Assembly (NCBI RefSeq): GCF_001625575.1 | Contig: NZ_AUXV01000018.1 | Location: 49,655 to 113,654, forward strand | From: Pseudoalteromonas luteoviolacea S2607 | GTDB taxonomy: Bacteria > Pseudomonadota > Gammaproteobacteria > Enterobacterales > Alteromonadaceae | Direction: 5' to 3' | Length of the DNA stretch: 64,000 nucleotides | Shown: positions 6,441-15,801 of the stretch, piece after piece | How the letters are laid out: every line of letters begins with the position of its first letter | Numbering within the stretch: the first letter of the stretch is position 1 | Made by a program: the position numbers and the translations under genes | The notes under the pieces: generated by a model | What the model saw: the letters and a program-made list of their open reading frames with translations, nothing else | What the model was told of the DNA's origin: nothing | Database searches by the model: none

Positions 6441-6938
6441 TTATTTACCGTGGCCTTCTTCTTTTTGATAGATATAACCGCCAGATGCGGTGGCATTGAG
6501 CATTTCCACAACATCAGTGGTATAAAAGTGATTATCAAGCTCGCTGTGATATCCACGGTAAATAGTTTTAGCTGTTGACTTGGTTGTGTAGCCCTCAGAC
6601 TTCTCATACACGTAACCAAGTGATTTTATGTTCAGTGCTTCCACAACGTCAGTGGTATAAAAGTGGTTGCCAGCAGGGCCTGCATCTTTGTTATATAAGC
6701 GATAAAATGCTTTGTGCGCATCGGCGTCTCCATATTCAACCAAGGTGACGGTAACCCCTTGATACTCATAACCACCAGAGGCTTTGGCATTGAGCATTTC
6801 AACAACATCTGTGGTGTAAAAGTGATTACCATGCTTGTAGCCTCTGTACAGAGGTTTGTCTGCACTAAACGCGTTTATACTGGCTGTACCAATCAATGCT
6901 GCGACAATTGTCGACAGCGTTTTAGCTTTTATTTTCAT
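6441..6938 (-). CDS. Secreted protein with three DUF5648 repeats
   Basis: A 165-residue exported protein. The signal peptide (MKIKAKTLSTIVAALIGTASINAFSA) is followed by three repeats of one module: LYRGY-(K)HGNHFYTTDVVEMLNA, FYRLYN then GNHFYTTDVVEALNI, and IYRGYH then NHFYTTDVVEMLNATASGGYIY. These match the DUF5648 repeat seen singly or in tandem at the ends of secreted hydrolases and other surface proteins. Here the module makes up the whole mature protein. The ATG at 6938 was chosen because AAGGA lies 7 bases upstream; the ATG at 6944 is too close to that site. Near-identical HFYTTDVVE cores indicate recent internal duplication. The function of the module is unknown; carbohydrate or surface binding is a guess. 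Confidence 0.85.
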   Translation of the reverse strand: MKIKAKTLSTIVAALIGTASINAFSADKPLYRGYKHGNHFYTTDVVEMLNAKASGGYEYQGVTVTLVEYGDADAHKAFYRLYNKDAGPAGNHFYTTDVVEALNIKSLGYVYEKSEGYTTKSTAKTIYRGYHSELDNHFYTTDVVEMLNATASGGYIYQKEEGHGK

Positions 6939-7191
6939 ATTCATTCCTTGTTTGGTTTGTTTTTTGTATCGGTAATTACGTTAACATAAAGTTTAAATTT
7001 GTTAACGTTAAACTTTCGTGTAATACAAACGAAGGGGTTTAAAGCGAAATGTAGGCTTGAATAATGACATTGCTGTGAGTAACTACAGTGCACCCAAGGC
7101 TTTCACTCTATATTAAGCTAAAATTGTATATAAATTTGATTTGTCATAATTTTTCGCGCAGCGATGGCAATACGAGTTTAAGGAGATACAA

Positions 7192-8109
7192 GTGATTGAA
7201 AGGTCTAAATTCATAGGGTGTTTTAAAGCCGTCGCAATTGGTGATGCGCGAGGGGCTGCGTATGAAGGAGGGCCACTAGAGCGCGCTGCTTGGTGGTTTT
7301 TAGGCGTAACATCCGACGGCAAGCAAAGATTTACAGATGACACACAAATGTCGATTGATGTGGCCAATTCATTTCTTGCGAATCAACGGATTGATCAAAA
7401 CCACCTCGCTGAAGAGTTTGCTAAAAATTATCACTGGTCAAGAGGGTATGGGCCAAGCGCTGCTAAATTATTGAAAGGTATACAAAGTGGGCAAAGTTAT
7501 AGCGCACTCAATAAAGCTAAATTCAAAGATGGGTCAAAGGGTAATGGCGCTGCTATGAGGGCGTCGGTGGTGGCTATGTGTAACTTAGTAAGTCGCGAAC
7601 AGTTGCATCAAGACATCATCAAAACGGCCGAAATCACGCATGCCCACCCAGAAGCAATCGAAGGTGCTTTCTTGATTGCGCGTACAACGCAACTTGCTAT
7701 GGGTGGTGTTGATAAAATAGGAGTAATTCAAACGTTATGTAATGAAAGCGATTTGGCCGTATATAAATCGAAGCTTATAGCTTGTTATCATGCGATTGTG
7801 AATAATAAGGCGCTCACTAAGTCTGAAATAAAGCGTTTGTTTGGCAACGGAATGCTCAGCACGGACTCTGTGGTTACCGCGCTTTACTTTGCTTTTAAAT
7901 ACCGTCATGAACCGCTCCTAGAAATGCTATCGAGTATTTGCCAATTAGGTGGTGACACAGACACTATTTGCGCCATGGCTGGTGGAATTTGGGGCGCATA
8001 TAATGGTGATGATGGCTTAGAGGTCTTTACTCAAGAAGTCGAAGGGCTTGAAGAAATCGGTGTGCTCGCCCAAAAGCTGTATGACATGTATTCCATAGGT
8101 GCTATTTAG
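7192..8109 (+). CDS. ADP-ribosylglycohydrolase family protein (DraG-like)
   Basis: Predicted (ADP-ribosyl)hydrolase that removes ADP-ribose from proteins or small molecules. Key metal-binding motifs are present: FTDDTQM at residues 47-53 and GGDTDTIC at 253-260, which together hold the two Mg2+ ions of this family. The N-terminal IGDARGAAYEG (16-26) and the helix AGGIWGAYNG also fit. The length of 305 residues is normal. The GTG at 7192 is preceded by AAGGAGAT with close spacing, and I see no better start. It stands alone; no ADP-ribosyltransferase or dinitrogenase-reductase gene is nearby, so the substrate is unknown. The promoter region upstream (6945-7191) has no clear gene. Confidence 0.92.
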   Translation: MIERSKFIGCFKAVAIGDARGAAYEGGPLERAAWWFLGVTSDGKQRFTDDTQMSIDVANSFLANQRIDQNHLAEEFAKNYHWSRGYGPSAAKLLKGIQSGQSYSALNKAKFKDGSKGNGAAMRASVVAMCNLVSREQLHQDIIKTAEITHAHPEAIEGAFLIARTTQLAMGGVDKIGVIQTLCNESDLAVYKSKLIACYHAIVNNKALTKSEIKRLFGNGMLSTDSVVTALYFAFKYRHEPLLEMLSSICQLGGDTDTICAMAGGIWGAYNGDDGLEVFTQEVEGLEEIGVLAQKLYDMYSIGAI

Positions 8110-8246
8110 GGTAACTCACTTCACGTTTATGGCTTTTGTTTGATGTTTTGCTTTTTTAAATTGAAGACTGTATAAATATACAGTCCCGTTGTTTATCATT
8201 ACGTTGAACACGAGACAAAATAAAACAAAAATGGAAGGGGCGAAAT

Positions 8247-8627
8247 ATGATAGGGAGCTGCCATTGTGGCAATATCGTTATCGACCTATTGACAAAAATT
8301 GACCAAGTGACGAGTTGTAACTGTTCAATATGTCACCGTTATGGTGCTATATGGGGTTACTTTAAACTTGATGAGGTCAAAATAGAAAGCAACACTGGGC
8401 GTATTGACAGTTATAAACATGGAGATGAATATCTTGATTTTCATCACTGTGCGCACTGTGGATGCGTTACACACTACACGCCGAGAGAAAAAGCACAATC
8501 AGAGCGCATGGCTGTTAATCTGCGTATGTTCGAAAAAGGCCTGCTTGATGAGGTGTCTATTCGCTATTTTGATGGTGCAGATTCTTGGGAGTTTAAAGCG
8601 CAAAGTGCAGATAGGTATTTTGTTTAG
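8247..8627 (+). CDS. GFA/CENP-V family zinc protein
   Basis: A 126-residue protein of the GFA family (named after glutathione-dependent formaldehyde-activating enzyme; most members are of unknown function). Zinc-binding cysteines are visible in CHCG (C5, C7), CNCSIC (C24, C26, C29) and the later HHCAHCGC. The start ATG is preceded by GGAAGGGGCG. The gene is monocistronic between the ADP-ribosylglycohydrolase and a bidirectional terminator. A second, distinct GFA protein is encoded at 55673-56053. No glutathione-dependent formaldehyde dehydrogenase gene is nearby, so a role in formaldehyde metabolism is not supported by context. Confidence 0.9.
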   Translation: MIGSCHCGNIVIDLLTKIDQVTSCNCSICHRYGAIWGYFKLDEVKIESNTGRIDSYKHGDEYLDFHHCAHCGCVTHYTPREKAQSERMAVNLRMFEKGLLDEVSIRYFDGADSWEFKAQSADRYFV

Positions 8628-8646
8628 CGCTGGAGTGTAAATATAA

Positions 8647-8670
8647 ATAGCCCCAATCACTTGGGGCTAT
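8647..8670. terminator. Bidirectional intrinsic terminator
   Basis: ATAGCCCCAA (8647-8656) and TTGGGGCTAT (8661-8670) form a 10-bp stem with a four-base loop between two convergent genes, the GFA gene and the TonB-dependent receptor. The flanking T-runs are short on both sides. Confidence 0.75.
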
Positions 8671-8713
8671 TGGACTAGCTATGCGTGCATGGATTCAACA
8701 CGCGCTCCTGGGG

Positions 8714-11521
8714 TTAAAAATCGTAGTCGATGCCAATGTAGCCAGAGCGACCAAGGATCGTCCAGCCGTTGTATCCGCCTCGGCTCGTCGTCCAGTGATC
8801 GCCACCGTTGTTGTCAGTGACATTGTTGATACCAATATAAACAGATGCGTTGTCTGTTAACTGGTAATCAGCACGTAGGTTATGAATGCGTGAATGAGAC
8901 GGTGTGTCTGAATCACGATAACCGGGCGCGTCATCATCTTCATAGCGACCAGACATTTTAAACTTAAATGTCCAGCTAAGCGTCAGGTCATTCAATTGAT
9001 ATTTGGTAACTAAGTTAGACGCCCATTTAGGTGTACCTAGCTCACCCACTTCATTGTCTGTTTCATCTAGCCCTGTTGCAAAGTTACGGGTAGTTTCAGA
9101 GTCTTCAAGCAAGCGAGAAGCTTTAAAGTCGAACGAGAGTGAATTCCATGTGTAATATGCTTCTAAATCAACACCCCTTACACGACCGGAGTCAAAGTTC
9201 AGGCTCAGTGGTTTTACGTATTCCACGTCACCATTGTCTTTTCTGAAAGCCAAATCACAGAACATGTTGTCGATTGAGTTTTGAGACAAGTCAACACAGT
9301 TCTTTAACACTTCAGTGCCTCTAAACTCAGAGATTTTGTCTTTAAGCTTAATGTCAAAGTAATCGATCGAAATAGTTAAATCTTCTACCAAACTTTTCGG
9401 TGTTAGCACTAATCCCACTGTTAGCGTGTCGGCTTTTTCTTGTTTTAAATCAGGGTTACCTGAGCTTCTAGATTGGCCGCGCTGAGTTTTGATATTTGAT
9501 GTCCACCCCGGAGAAATGCCGAGCAAGGCACAGTTAGCTTTGCGTCGACCATCTGCCGGACCGCCATCAATTTCATCAGCATCACATGGGTCTGTAATGT
9601 TTGCATATCCAATCGACTCACTTCTAAATTGCTCGTATAGCTGAGGCGCTCTTACGGCTTGAGAGTATATGGAGCGCAGGCGAACTTGATCGTTCAGCAT
9701 CCAGTTCACAGCGAGTTTACTACTTTCAAAAAGGCTATCGTTGGTGGAGTAATCCGCGATACGGTAAGCCGCTTCAATGTCTAACTGATCAACAAAAGGT
9801 AAATCGCTTAGTACTGGGATTAATACTTCAACATATGCCTCTTTGATGTTGCGACTGGCATCAAGTATTTGCATTGTCGAAGACAACTTACCAGATGCCC
9901 ACAATTCATGTGGGTCAAAATAAATGCTTTCATAGCGCGCTTCTACACCGCTACTCATTTGCATAGTACCCGCAGGAAGTTCATAAAGATCGCCAGACAG
10001 GTTTGCGGTAAACGCGTGGTTTACGGTATCTGTTGTTGATGTGAATGAATCAATTACATAATCCATAAATGCGTCAGATGAGCGCTCAAACGGTGAAAAA
10101 GTAGGGCAGTTACCCGCTTCAACACACTCTCCAGCGACTTGCATCTTACTGGTGAAGCGGTCTTGGCGCATTTCAGTATGTCGGTCTAGTGATGCCATTG
10201 ACTTACCAGTGACGAAGTTTACGTCCCAAAACCAATCATCAGCGTAAACACCTGAAAAAGTTAAAGATGAAGAAAAGTAGTCCCTGGTATTAGTATGTTT
10301 ACGTCCACCACGTTCGTAAAAGGTGTGGTGGAAGCCAATCCAGTCTTCATCGTCAAAGTTATCGGTGATTGAAGCTGGTGTATCAAAAAGCTCCTTTACC
10401 TCTTTAACTTGCATCCAAGCACGTTTAAATGGTGGATCTATAACGTTATTGGACTTTGTGCGTGCTAAAGTCACATCAAAATTAACGTCAAAACTGTCGA
10501 ATTGATAGTTCAATGAAGTGAAGAGGTTAATGCGTTCAAACGGGTCTTCAATGTGACCCCATGCCGTCCCTTCGTAACCTTTATCGGCGTCGACCAACCA
10601 ACCGTCGTACATATCGCGATAGCGTGCGCGAAGCGCGACTTCCTGTGAGGCCTCATCAAAATCATACCAGTCGTAGCCCCCATCTTCATTGTTATAGACT
10701 GAGAAAATAGTCTGAGGTACACCCCAAGGGATAGGTGACACATTGGTCTTCCAAATTTTATCCGGCTGACCTTCACCTTTATTTGGGTTCGTTACAGAGC
10801 GCTGGTAGTTATATGACTTTTCACGATTATTTTGTGTGAGAGCTGACTCTGATAAGTAGTCAAATGCAACGGTTACATTGCCATCATCGTTAAAAGAAAA
10901 GCCATGAGTAAAGTTAAAACTTCTTGTACTATGCCCGCCTTCTTCTGTGCCCGAAAAGTGTGCATTCGCTTGCGTACCCTCAAAATCCTTTTTCAAGATA
11001 AAGTTTACAACACCCGCAACGGCATCAGAGCCATAAATAGCGGATGCGCCCCCAGTCATGACTTCAACGCGCTCAATCAATGAGGCCGGAATAGTGCCGA
11101 CATCAGCAAACATACCTTGGTAGTCTGTAGCCACTAATGCTGGCCGCTTACCGTTGATTAGTACGAGTGTTCTCTCTTCGCCCATGTTACGCAAATCAAG
11201 AATATTGAGGCCCGAGTTACCAAAAGAGTAGTTGCCTGATGCAGAATCAAATCCATCCGCAAATTGTGGCATACCAGTGAGTATGTCATTGACATTGTTT
11301 GCACCCGTAATTTTTATGTCTTCTGCCGAAATTACAACAGTAGGTGATGGTGCCTCAAAACTAGCACGCATTATACGAGATCCCGTTACGGTGATGCGCT
11401 CTGGTGCTTCTGCCTGATCTTCGTCATTCGCATGTGCGATAGATGTGATGCTTGCTGAAGCGATTGCTAGAGCCAATAAGCTCCGATTTAAATTGCGCTT
11501 CGTTTTTTTGTTGATGCTCAT
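8714..11521 (-). CDS. TonB-dependent receptor
   Basis: Outer-membrane active-transport barrel of 935 residues. A signal peptide (cleavage after AHA, about residue 31) is followed by the TonB-box region ERITVTGSRI. The plug domain (about 55-175) contains TVVISAEDIKITGANNVNDIL, RTLVLINGKRP and ASAIYGSDAVAGVVNFILKKDF. A long barrel then ends in GYIGIDYDF, with a terminal aromatic as expected for BAM insertion. GSGAN-type plugs of this sort are common in Alteromonadales receptors for oligosaccharides or peptides, but the ligand cannot be read here. No sigma/FecR regulators or substrate-binding genes flank it. The nearest genes are a GFA protein and, divergently, a secreted serine protease. Confidence 0.95.
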   Translation of the reverse strand: MSINKKTKRNLNRSLLALAIASASITSIAHANDEDQAEAPERITVTGSRIMRASFEAPSPTVVISAEDIKITGANNVNDILTGMPQFADGFDSASGNYSFGNSGLNILDLRNMGEERTLVLINGKRPALVATDYQGMFADVGTIPASLIERVEVMTGGASAIYGSDAVAGVVNFILKKDFEGTQANAHFSGTEEGGHSTRSFNFTHGFSFNDDGNVTVAFDYLSESALTQNNREKSYNYQRSVTNPNKGEGQPDKIWKTNVSPIPWGVPQTIFSVYNNEDGGYDWYDFDEASQEVALRARYRDMYDGWLVDADKGYEGTAWGHIEDPFERINLFTSLNYQFDSFDVNFDVTLARTKSNNVIDPPFKRAWMQVKEVKELFDTPASITDNFDDEDWIGFHHTFYERGGRKHTNTRDYFSSSLTFSGVYADDWFWDVNFVTGKSMASLDRHTEMRQDRFTSKMQVAGECVEAGNCPTFSPFERSSDAFMDYVIDSFTSTTDTVNHAFTANLSGDLYELPAGTMQMSSGVEARYESIYFDPHELWASGKLSSTMQILDASRNIKEAYVEVLIPVLSDLPFVDQLDIEAAYRIADYSTNDSLFESSKLAVNWMLNDQVRLRSIYSQAVRAPQLYEQFRSESIGYANITDPCDADEIDGGPADGRRKANCALLGISPGWTSNIKTQRGQSRSSGNPDLKQEKADTLTVGLVLTPKSLVEDLTISIDYFDIKLKDKISEFRGTEVLKNCVDLSQNSIDNMFCDLAFRKDNGDVEYVKPLSLNFDSGRVRGVDLEAYYTWNSLSFDFKASRLLEDSETTRNFATGLDETDNEVGELGTPKWASNLVTKYQLNDLTLSWTFKFKMSGRYEDDDAPGYRDSDTPSHSRIHNLRADYQLTDNASVYIGINNVTDNNGGDHWTTSRGGYNGWTILGRSGYIGIDYDF

Positions 11522-12119
11522 GGTATTCCCCTCTTTACCACAGAATTATTATTGTATTTCTGTATCACCCAGTGTGTATGCAAAACCATTCTATGAAGTT
11601 ATAAGTAGAATTTATTTGCATAAAGAGCTGATAAATATGCGCTCAAATCACGGCGTGACAATTGTATACAATATACATTAAATTTAATTAGGCAAGGGGT
11701 AATATTGCAATCATGAGAATTTTTTGTTGCTTAAATTGCAACTAATGATGATGTTTTGAGCAAAAATTAGGTGCAGCCTATTTTATTAAATGCGGAGAGT
11801 GAGTATGAGCGATACTATTGTAGATATATCAATATCGCTTAGGGTAATAGTCTGCCAATTAAATATTTCATAAAAATCACGCTCTTTAACATCATTTAAT
11901 TAACATTTGGATGTGTTTTTATTTTTTCTGTTGCTTTAAATGCATTAAAAAGTTTGTCTAAAAATTTGCAACAGGCGTGTGCAAGAGTAGTTGAACCCTG
12001 TGGTCATTGTGGCTCTAGCGCAACCAGCCAAAATGAATAAATCATTTTAAATTTATCCTCAACATGATAGTAAGTATAACTAAATCAATTATCTAGTAGT
12101 GCTAAGGAAAGAAGGTAAT
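11522..12119. other. Divergent intergenic region, no gene seen
   Basis: About 600 AT-rich bases between the TonB-dependent receptor (minus) and the serine protease gene (plus). Both promoters must lie here. I found no open frame with a ribosome site, no RNA gene and no clear palindromic operator. Confidence 0.6.
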
Positions 12120-12956
12120 ATGTTTAAATTGCTAATAGCTTTGTTATACGTGTTCAGTGCATCAGCACATGCAATTGTAATTCGACATGACGTCGACCCT
12201 ACGCAGTACTTAGCTAAAAGTACCGACTTTTCGCCATTGGCAACATTTTATTTTGACGGTGCCCATGGCACTTTGATAAACCCCAAATGGATTGTCACTG
12301 CGGCACATGCAACTTTTTGTGTACGGCCAAATAGTTTTGTAAAAATTGGAAGTAAACTACACAAAGTAAAGCAAACATACATCCATAAAAGCTATCAACC
12401 AGGTAAAAGTCATGACATTGCACTTGTTGAATTAATTGACCCTGTCACTGCTGTAGAGCCGGCGCTGCGCTATAAATCATCTGATGAGCAAGGTAAAAAC
12501 ATTTGGTTTATCGGTATCGGGGGAACTGGCACTGGTAAAACAGGACAAACTATTGATAGTTATCAAAATAAACAAACATTACGCAAGGCTCAAAACACAG
12601 TATTGGAGGCCATAGGCCCGTTGCTAAAGTTCAAGTTTAACGAAGGCGCACAAGCTTTGCCGTTAGAGGGCGTATCAGGTGGAGGAGACAGTGGTGGGCC
12701 GGCTTATTATAAAGACGCAACGAACACTTATTTGCTCGGTATTAGTTCTCGGTTAGAGGGAGCCGGAATTGGTAGGTATGGGATTACAGAAATATACACT
12801 CGTCTCTCGTATTTTAACGCATGGATCGACCGTGTGATGAATAAAAAAAGTAACGCAAATCAAGTTGTGACAAAGCTACCGCCGGCTTCTATGCCAGCAG
12901 GGATAAATGAAAATAACTTGCAGGGTGTGTGTGAGCAAATAGGTTTAGTTCCGTAA
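12120..12956 (+). CDS. Secreted trypsin-like serine protease (S1 family)
   Basis: Exported chymotrypsin-fold endopeptidase of 278 residues. A signal peptide (MFKLLIALLYVFSASAHA) is followed by a short propeptide-like stretch. The catalytic triad is complete: His63 in VTAAHATFC, Asp99 in KSHDIALVEL and Ser191 in GGGDSGGPAYY. The N-terminus IVIRHDVDP is close to the predicted cleavage site, and the usual IVGG motif is absent, so activation may differ from trypsin. The ATG at 12120 is preceded by GAAGG; an upstream ATG at 12099 would spoil the signal peptide. It is divergent from the TonB-dependent receptor. Extracellular protein degradation is likely. A short C-terminal extension with a single cysteine follows the domain. 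Confidence 0.92.
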   Translation: MFKLLIALLYVFSASAHAIVIRHDVDPTQYLAKSTDFSPLATFYFDGAHGTLINPKWIVTAAHATFCVRPNSFVKIGSKLHKVKQTYIHKSYQPGKSHDIALVELIDPVTAVEPALRYKSSDEQGKNIWFIGIGGTGTGKTGQTIDSYQNKQTLRKAQNTVLEAIGPLLKFKFNEGAQALPLEGVSGGGDSGGPAYYKDATNTYLLGISSRLEGAGIGRYGITEIYTRLSYFNAWIDRVMNKKSNANQVVTKLPPASMPAGINENNLQGVCEQIGLVP

Positions 12957-12982
12957 TAACATTTGAAGTAATAAGGCGTGCT

Positions 12983-13367
12983 ATGAATATATGGATTTTG
13001 AGTGCGGGCACTTTGGCATTGTTCACCACTGCCGTGCATATTCTAGCGGGTCAAGTAGACCCAATTAGGCCTTTTTTGAGATCTAATCTAGACGAAGTCC
13101 CCAAGGCGACGCTGCTAGCATGTTGGCATATGGTGTCTGTTATGTTGTTTTTTTTTCGGTGTTGTACTTAGCTTAGTCGGTTGGTACGCTGCCAGCCAAT
13201 ACTACCTCGTCTCCTTGTTAATCGGTGTACTTTATGTGTTGTTTACAATAGTTTTTGCGTTAGTGGGGGGATATTTCTTTCAAGCCCGCGCATTGATTAA
13301 GCTGCCTCAGTGGTGTTTGCTGTTACCAGTCGGTTTGCTCGCCATTTTTGGGAGCTATTCGGCTTGA
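12983..13367 (+). pseudogene. Four-span membrane protein gene broken in a nine-T run
   Basis: The frame opening at 12983 (MNIWILSAGTLALFTTAVHI) reads into a run of nine T at about 13148-13156 and ends at 13171 after FFFRCCT. Removing one T restores FFGVVLSLVGWYAASQYY, then LLIGVLYVLFTIVFALVGGYF, and a stop at 13365-13367. The restored protein of about 127 residues has four hydrophobic segments and is evidently the intact form. The lesion is either a sequencing error in the homopolymer, a real null, or a slippage-prone phase-variable switch. The gene follows the serine protease by 26 bases and may be co-transcribed. I do not recognise the family. Confidence 0.85.
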
Positions 13368-13677
13368 CCTTCTGCCTGATAAACGGGTTATACCGAATAG
13401 TATCGTTGTCGTGTTATTTTGTGTGTTTGATGGCGTTTAGTGGATTTAAATGGCATTTTGGAGATGTGCAAAAATTTACCTGAAATGGGTCATAATGGGT
13501 TCATTTTATGTGGTATATTGTGAGAAAATAACTTAAGTCAGTTTTGTATCCTTTGATTACAAAGATTTAGAGGATGCGAATTTAAGAGCTTTGCAATTAA
13601 AGGGACTTCAAAACAATCTTGGAGTGAAAATGTACTCGCTTCGAAATTGCGTTGAATTTTTAAAATAAGGGAAGACC
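13368..13677. other. Gap with possible gene relic
   Basis: No confident gene. An in-frame stretch from an ATG at 13495 to a TAA at 13666-13668 is interrupted by one TAA at 13534. Its second part (FDYKDLEDANLRALQL, then NNLGVKMYSLRNCVEFLK) looks protein-like but lacks a start. It may be a relic or a very small gene with a non-standard start. A short inverted repeat TTTGTA/TACAAA lies at about 13543-13563. Confidence 0.35.
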
Positions 13678-14733
13678 ATGAATCTAATTTCTGCGCTGAT
13701 TTTAACAGCGGCATCATCTCAAGCGGGTAACGCACTAGATGTTGAGACCGAAGACTTTTTAAGAGAAACCATCATCAATGCGGTGCCTATTGAAAGGACT
13801 CCTGCAACCTTTCCGCGAAGGGCTGCTGAGCGAGGCCAAGAAGGGTGGGTGCAACTTAGCTACGTGGTAAATGAAAAAGGCGAAGTTGAGTCTGCTGTTG
13901 TTGAAAAATCATCTGGTATTCAATCGTTTGAAAAGGCAGCATTATCAGCGATTAAAAAATGGCAATTTAAACCAGCCTTACAGAATGGCAAACCAATCAA
14001 ACAATGCAAAAACCAAATCCAAATGGATTTTCAATTAAACAATGGCCCAAAAGGTGTATCCCGCCGATTTTTAAGCCGTTATAAATCATTGGTCGCTAAA
14101 GTTGAAAACAACGAGCTAGAAGGTGTGCCTTCGAAGCTCGAAGAGCTAAGAGCGTTGAATTTAGGCAATTTCACCGAAGACAGCTATTTCTGGGCGCTAG
14201 TATCTAGGTATCATTTAAAAGCAGGGAACGAATTCGACGAACTTGAAGCGCTGGATAATCTCGTTCACAGAGGGAAAAAATACCTTAATAAAGAAATGTA
14301 TGTTGGATCAGTGGCGCGTGCAACACTGCTAAACTTGAAGCATAACAGGCTTAAAAACGCTATTCGATATTTTGATATTTTGTCAGAAATAGAGGGCGCA
14401 GAGGATGTTACGAAACAGGTCTTGCCTTATATAGATAAAGTGCATGCATTTATCGAAGATGATAATAAACAGATTTGGGTACAAGGTCAGATTTCAGATA
14501 AAGATTTGTGGCAGCACGAACTGGTACGAAATGCGTTCACAATTTCTAATATAGAGGGAGATTTAACGTCGCTAGAAGTTAGGTGCTCAAACCAATATTC
14601 TGTCTATGATGTTCAACAGGGACTACAATGGAATATTCCAAAGGAGTGGCGTGGTTGTCGAGTTTACATTCATGGTAAAGAAGGCGCTTCTTTTAATTTG
14701 ATCGAAACTGCGAAGTCAGAAATAAAAGCATAA
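13678..14733 (+). CDS. Periplasmic protein with TonB C-terminal domain
   Basis: A 351-residue exported protein. The short signal peptide (MNLISALILTAASSQAGNA) is followed by a TonB C-terminal domain at about residues 38-121: ATFPRRAAERGQEGWVQLSY, VNEKGEVESAVVEKSSG, FEKAALSAIKKWQFKPALQNG. Unlike true TonB it has no inner-membrane anchor and no Pro-rich spacer, so it cannot transduce energy itself. The C-terminal 220 residues are helical, then beta-rich, and unassigned. Similar TonB-domain/helical proteins are frequent as stand-alone genes in Alteromonadales. The ATG at 13678 is preceded by AAGGGAAG. It is not adjacent to exbB/exbD. A scaffold or envelope role is plausible but unproven. Confidence 0.85.
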   Translation: MNLISALILTAASSQAGNALDVETEDFLRETIINAVPIERTPATFPRRAAERGQEGWVQLSYVVNEKGEVESAVVEKSSGIQSFEKAALSAIKKWQFKPALQNGKPIKQCKNQIQMDFQLNNGPKGVSRRFLSRYKSLVAKVENNELEGVPSKLEELRALNLGNFTEDSYFWALVSRYHLKAGNEFDELEALDNLVHRGKKYLNKEMYVGSVARATLLNLKHNRLKNAIRYFDILSEIEGAEDVTKQVLPYIDKVHAFIEDDNKQIWVQGQISDKDLWQHELVRNAFTISNIEGDLTSLEVRCSNQYSVYDVQQGLQWNIPKEWRGCRVYIHGKEGASFNLIETAKSEIKA

Positions 14734-14913
14734 CCCATTTTATTGTGTGCTTGGTTTAAGTTTACCGACTAGGCACACTCCATCATAAAACCCTTTATAC
14801 TTGTATCCGTAGACCTTTCAAACATCCCAAAAAGAATAAAACAGCAATCTAGGACACTTTTTATAAAACGAAATTAGTGATACTTCGGCTCTAGCAGTAT
14901 TTAGGAGTTAGAT

Positions 14914-15801
14914 ATGTTCACGCAACCCTCAATTTCACTGTGGTCTATTGTGAAATTAAGCCCAGCCAAAATTGCCATAACTTGGTCAATGGTTATTTTG
15001 GAAAATGTTCTACTTATTTTGTTGCCACTGTTTATTGGTTACGCAATTGACGGCGTATTGGCTAATGACACAACACCATTGTTTTGGTTTGCGGCAAGCC
15101 TATTTGGATTGGTGGCCGTAAGTGTTTTGCGCAGATTTTACGATACGCGCGTGTATGGTGGCATTCGTGTAAGGCTTGCTGAGAGAGTTGCTCACAACCT
15201 AAGGGAGGCGGATGTATCTTCTAAAAGCGCACGACTAACAATGTCTAGGGAACTTGTGGACTTTCTAGAAAATGACTTGCCAGCTTTGATGACGGCTGCA
15301 ATTCAGCTTGTCTCTATCGTGATAATTCTCGCGACTTTCCACACTTATTTTGCTTTGAGCGTATTAGTAGCAAGCAGCGGCATGTTACTGGTTTATGGTT
15401 GTTGTCATAACACCTTTAAGCGTTTAAATGGAAAATTGAATGACCAAACAGAGCAGCAAGTTAAGGTACTAAGTGGCAAACCATTCGCGGCACTTAGCGC
15501 CCACCTCGAAAAGTTGAAAAAACATGAAATAGCCTTGTCTGATACCGAAGCCCTTGTTTACGGCTTTATTTTTGCGCTGCTATTTATATCTGTTCTATGC
15601 AATTTATGGTTAGTGAATATTTTACCGAGTCCGAGCACAGGTGAAGTGTTTTCTATTTTAACTTACTCACTTGAGTTTGTAGATACGGCAATTATGTTGC
15701 CAGTAACGCTACAAGTCCTCTCACGACTAAGCGAAATCACGCAGCGATTAAACCGTGACAATGACACACAATTAACTAAGGAAGGCAGTTATGAAGTTTA
15801 A
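14914..15801 (+). CDS. ABC transporter six-TM-like membrane protein without ATPase domain
   Basis: A 295-residue integral membrane protein resembling only the transmembrane half of type IV ABC exporters (the ABC_membrane_3 kind). About five or six hydrophobic segments are visible: MVILENVLLILLPLFIGYAI (about 25-45), LFWFAASLFGLVAVSVL (about 55-72), AAIQLVSIVIILATFHTYFA, LSVLVASSGMLLVYGCC and ALVYGFIFALLFISVLCNLWL. DTRVYGGIRVRLAE matches the intracellular-loop motif of such exporters. No Walker A, signature or Walker B motif is present, and no ATPase gene is close. Its end overlaps the RND adaptor gene by 11 bases, so it is the first gene of an RND efflux operon. Its role there is unclear. Confidence 0.85.
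   Translation: MFTQPSISLWSIVKLSPAKIAITWSMVILENVLLILLPLFIGYAIDGVLANDTTPLFWFAASLFGLVAVSVLRRFYDTRVYGGIRVRLAERVAHNLREADVSSKSARLTMSRELVDFLENDLPALMTAAIQLVSIVIILATFHTYFALSVLVASSGMLLVYGCCHNTFKRLNGKLNDQTEQQVKVLSGKPFAALSAHLEKLKKHEIALSDTEALVYGFIFALLFISVLCNLWLVNILPSPSTGEVFSILTYSLEFVDTAIMLPVTLQVLSRLSEITQRLNRDNDTQLTKEGSYEV

Noticed and set aside
8647..8670. Possible repeat-family element at the hairpin between convergent genes
   Set aside because: It is an ordinary bidirectional terminator stem; I saw no other copies in the window.
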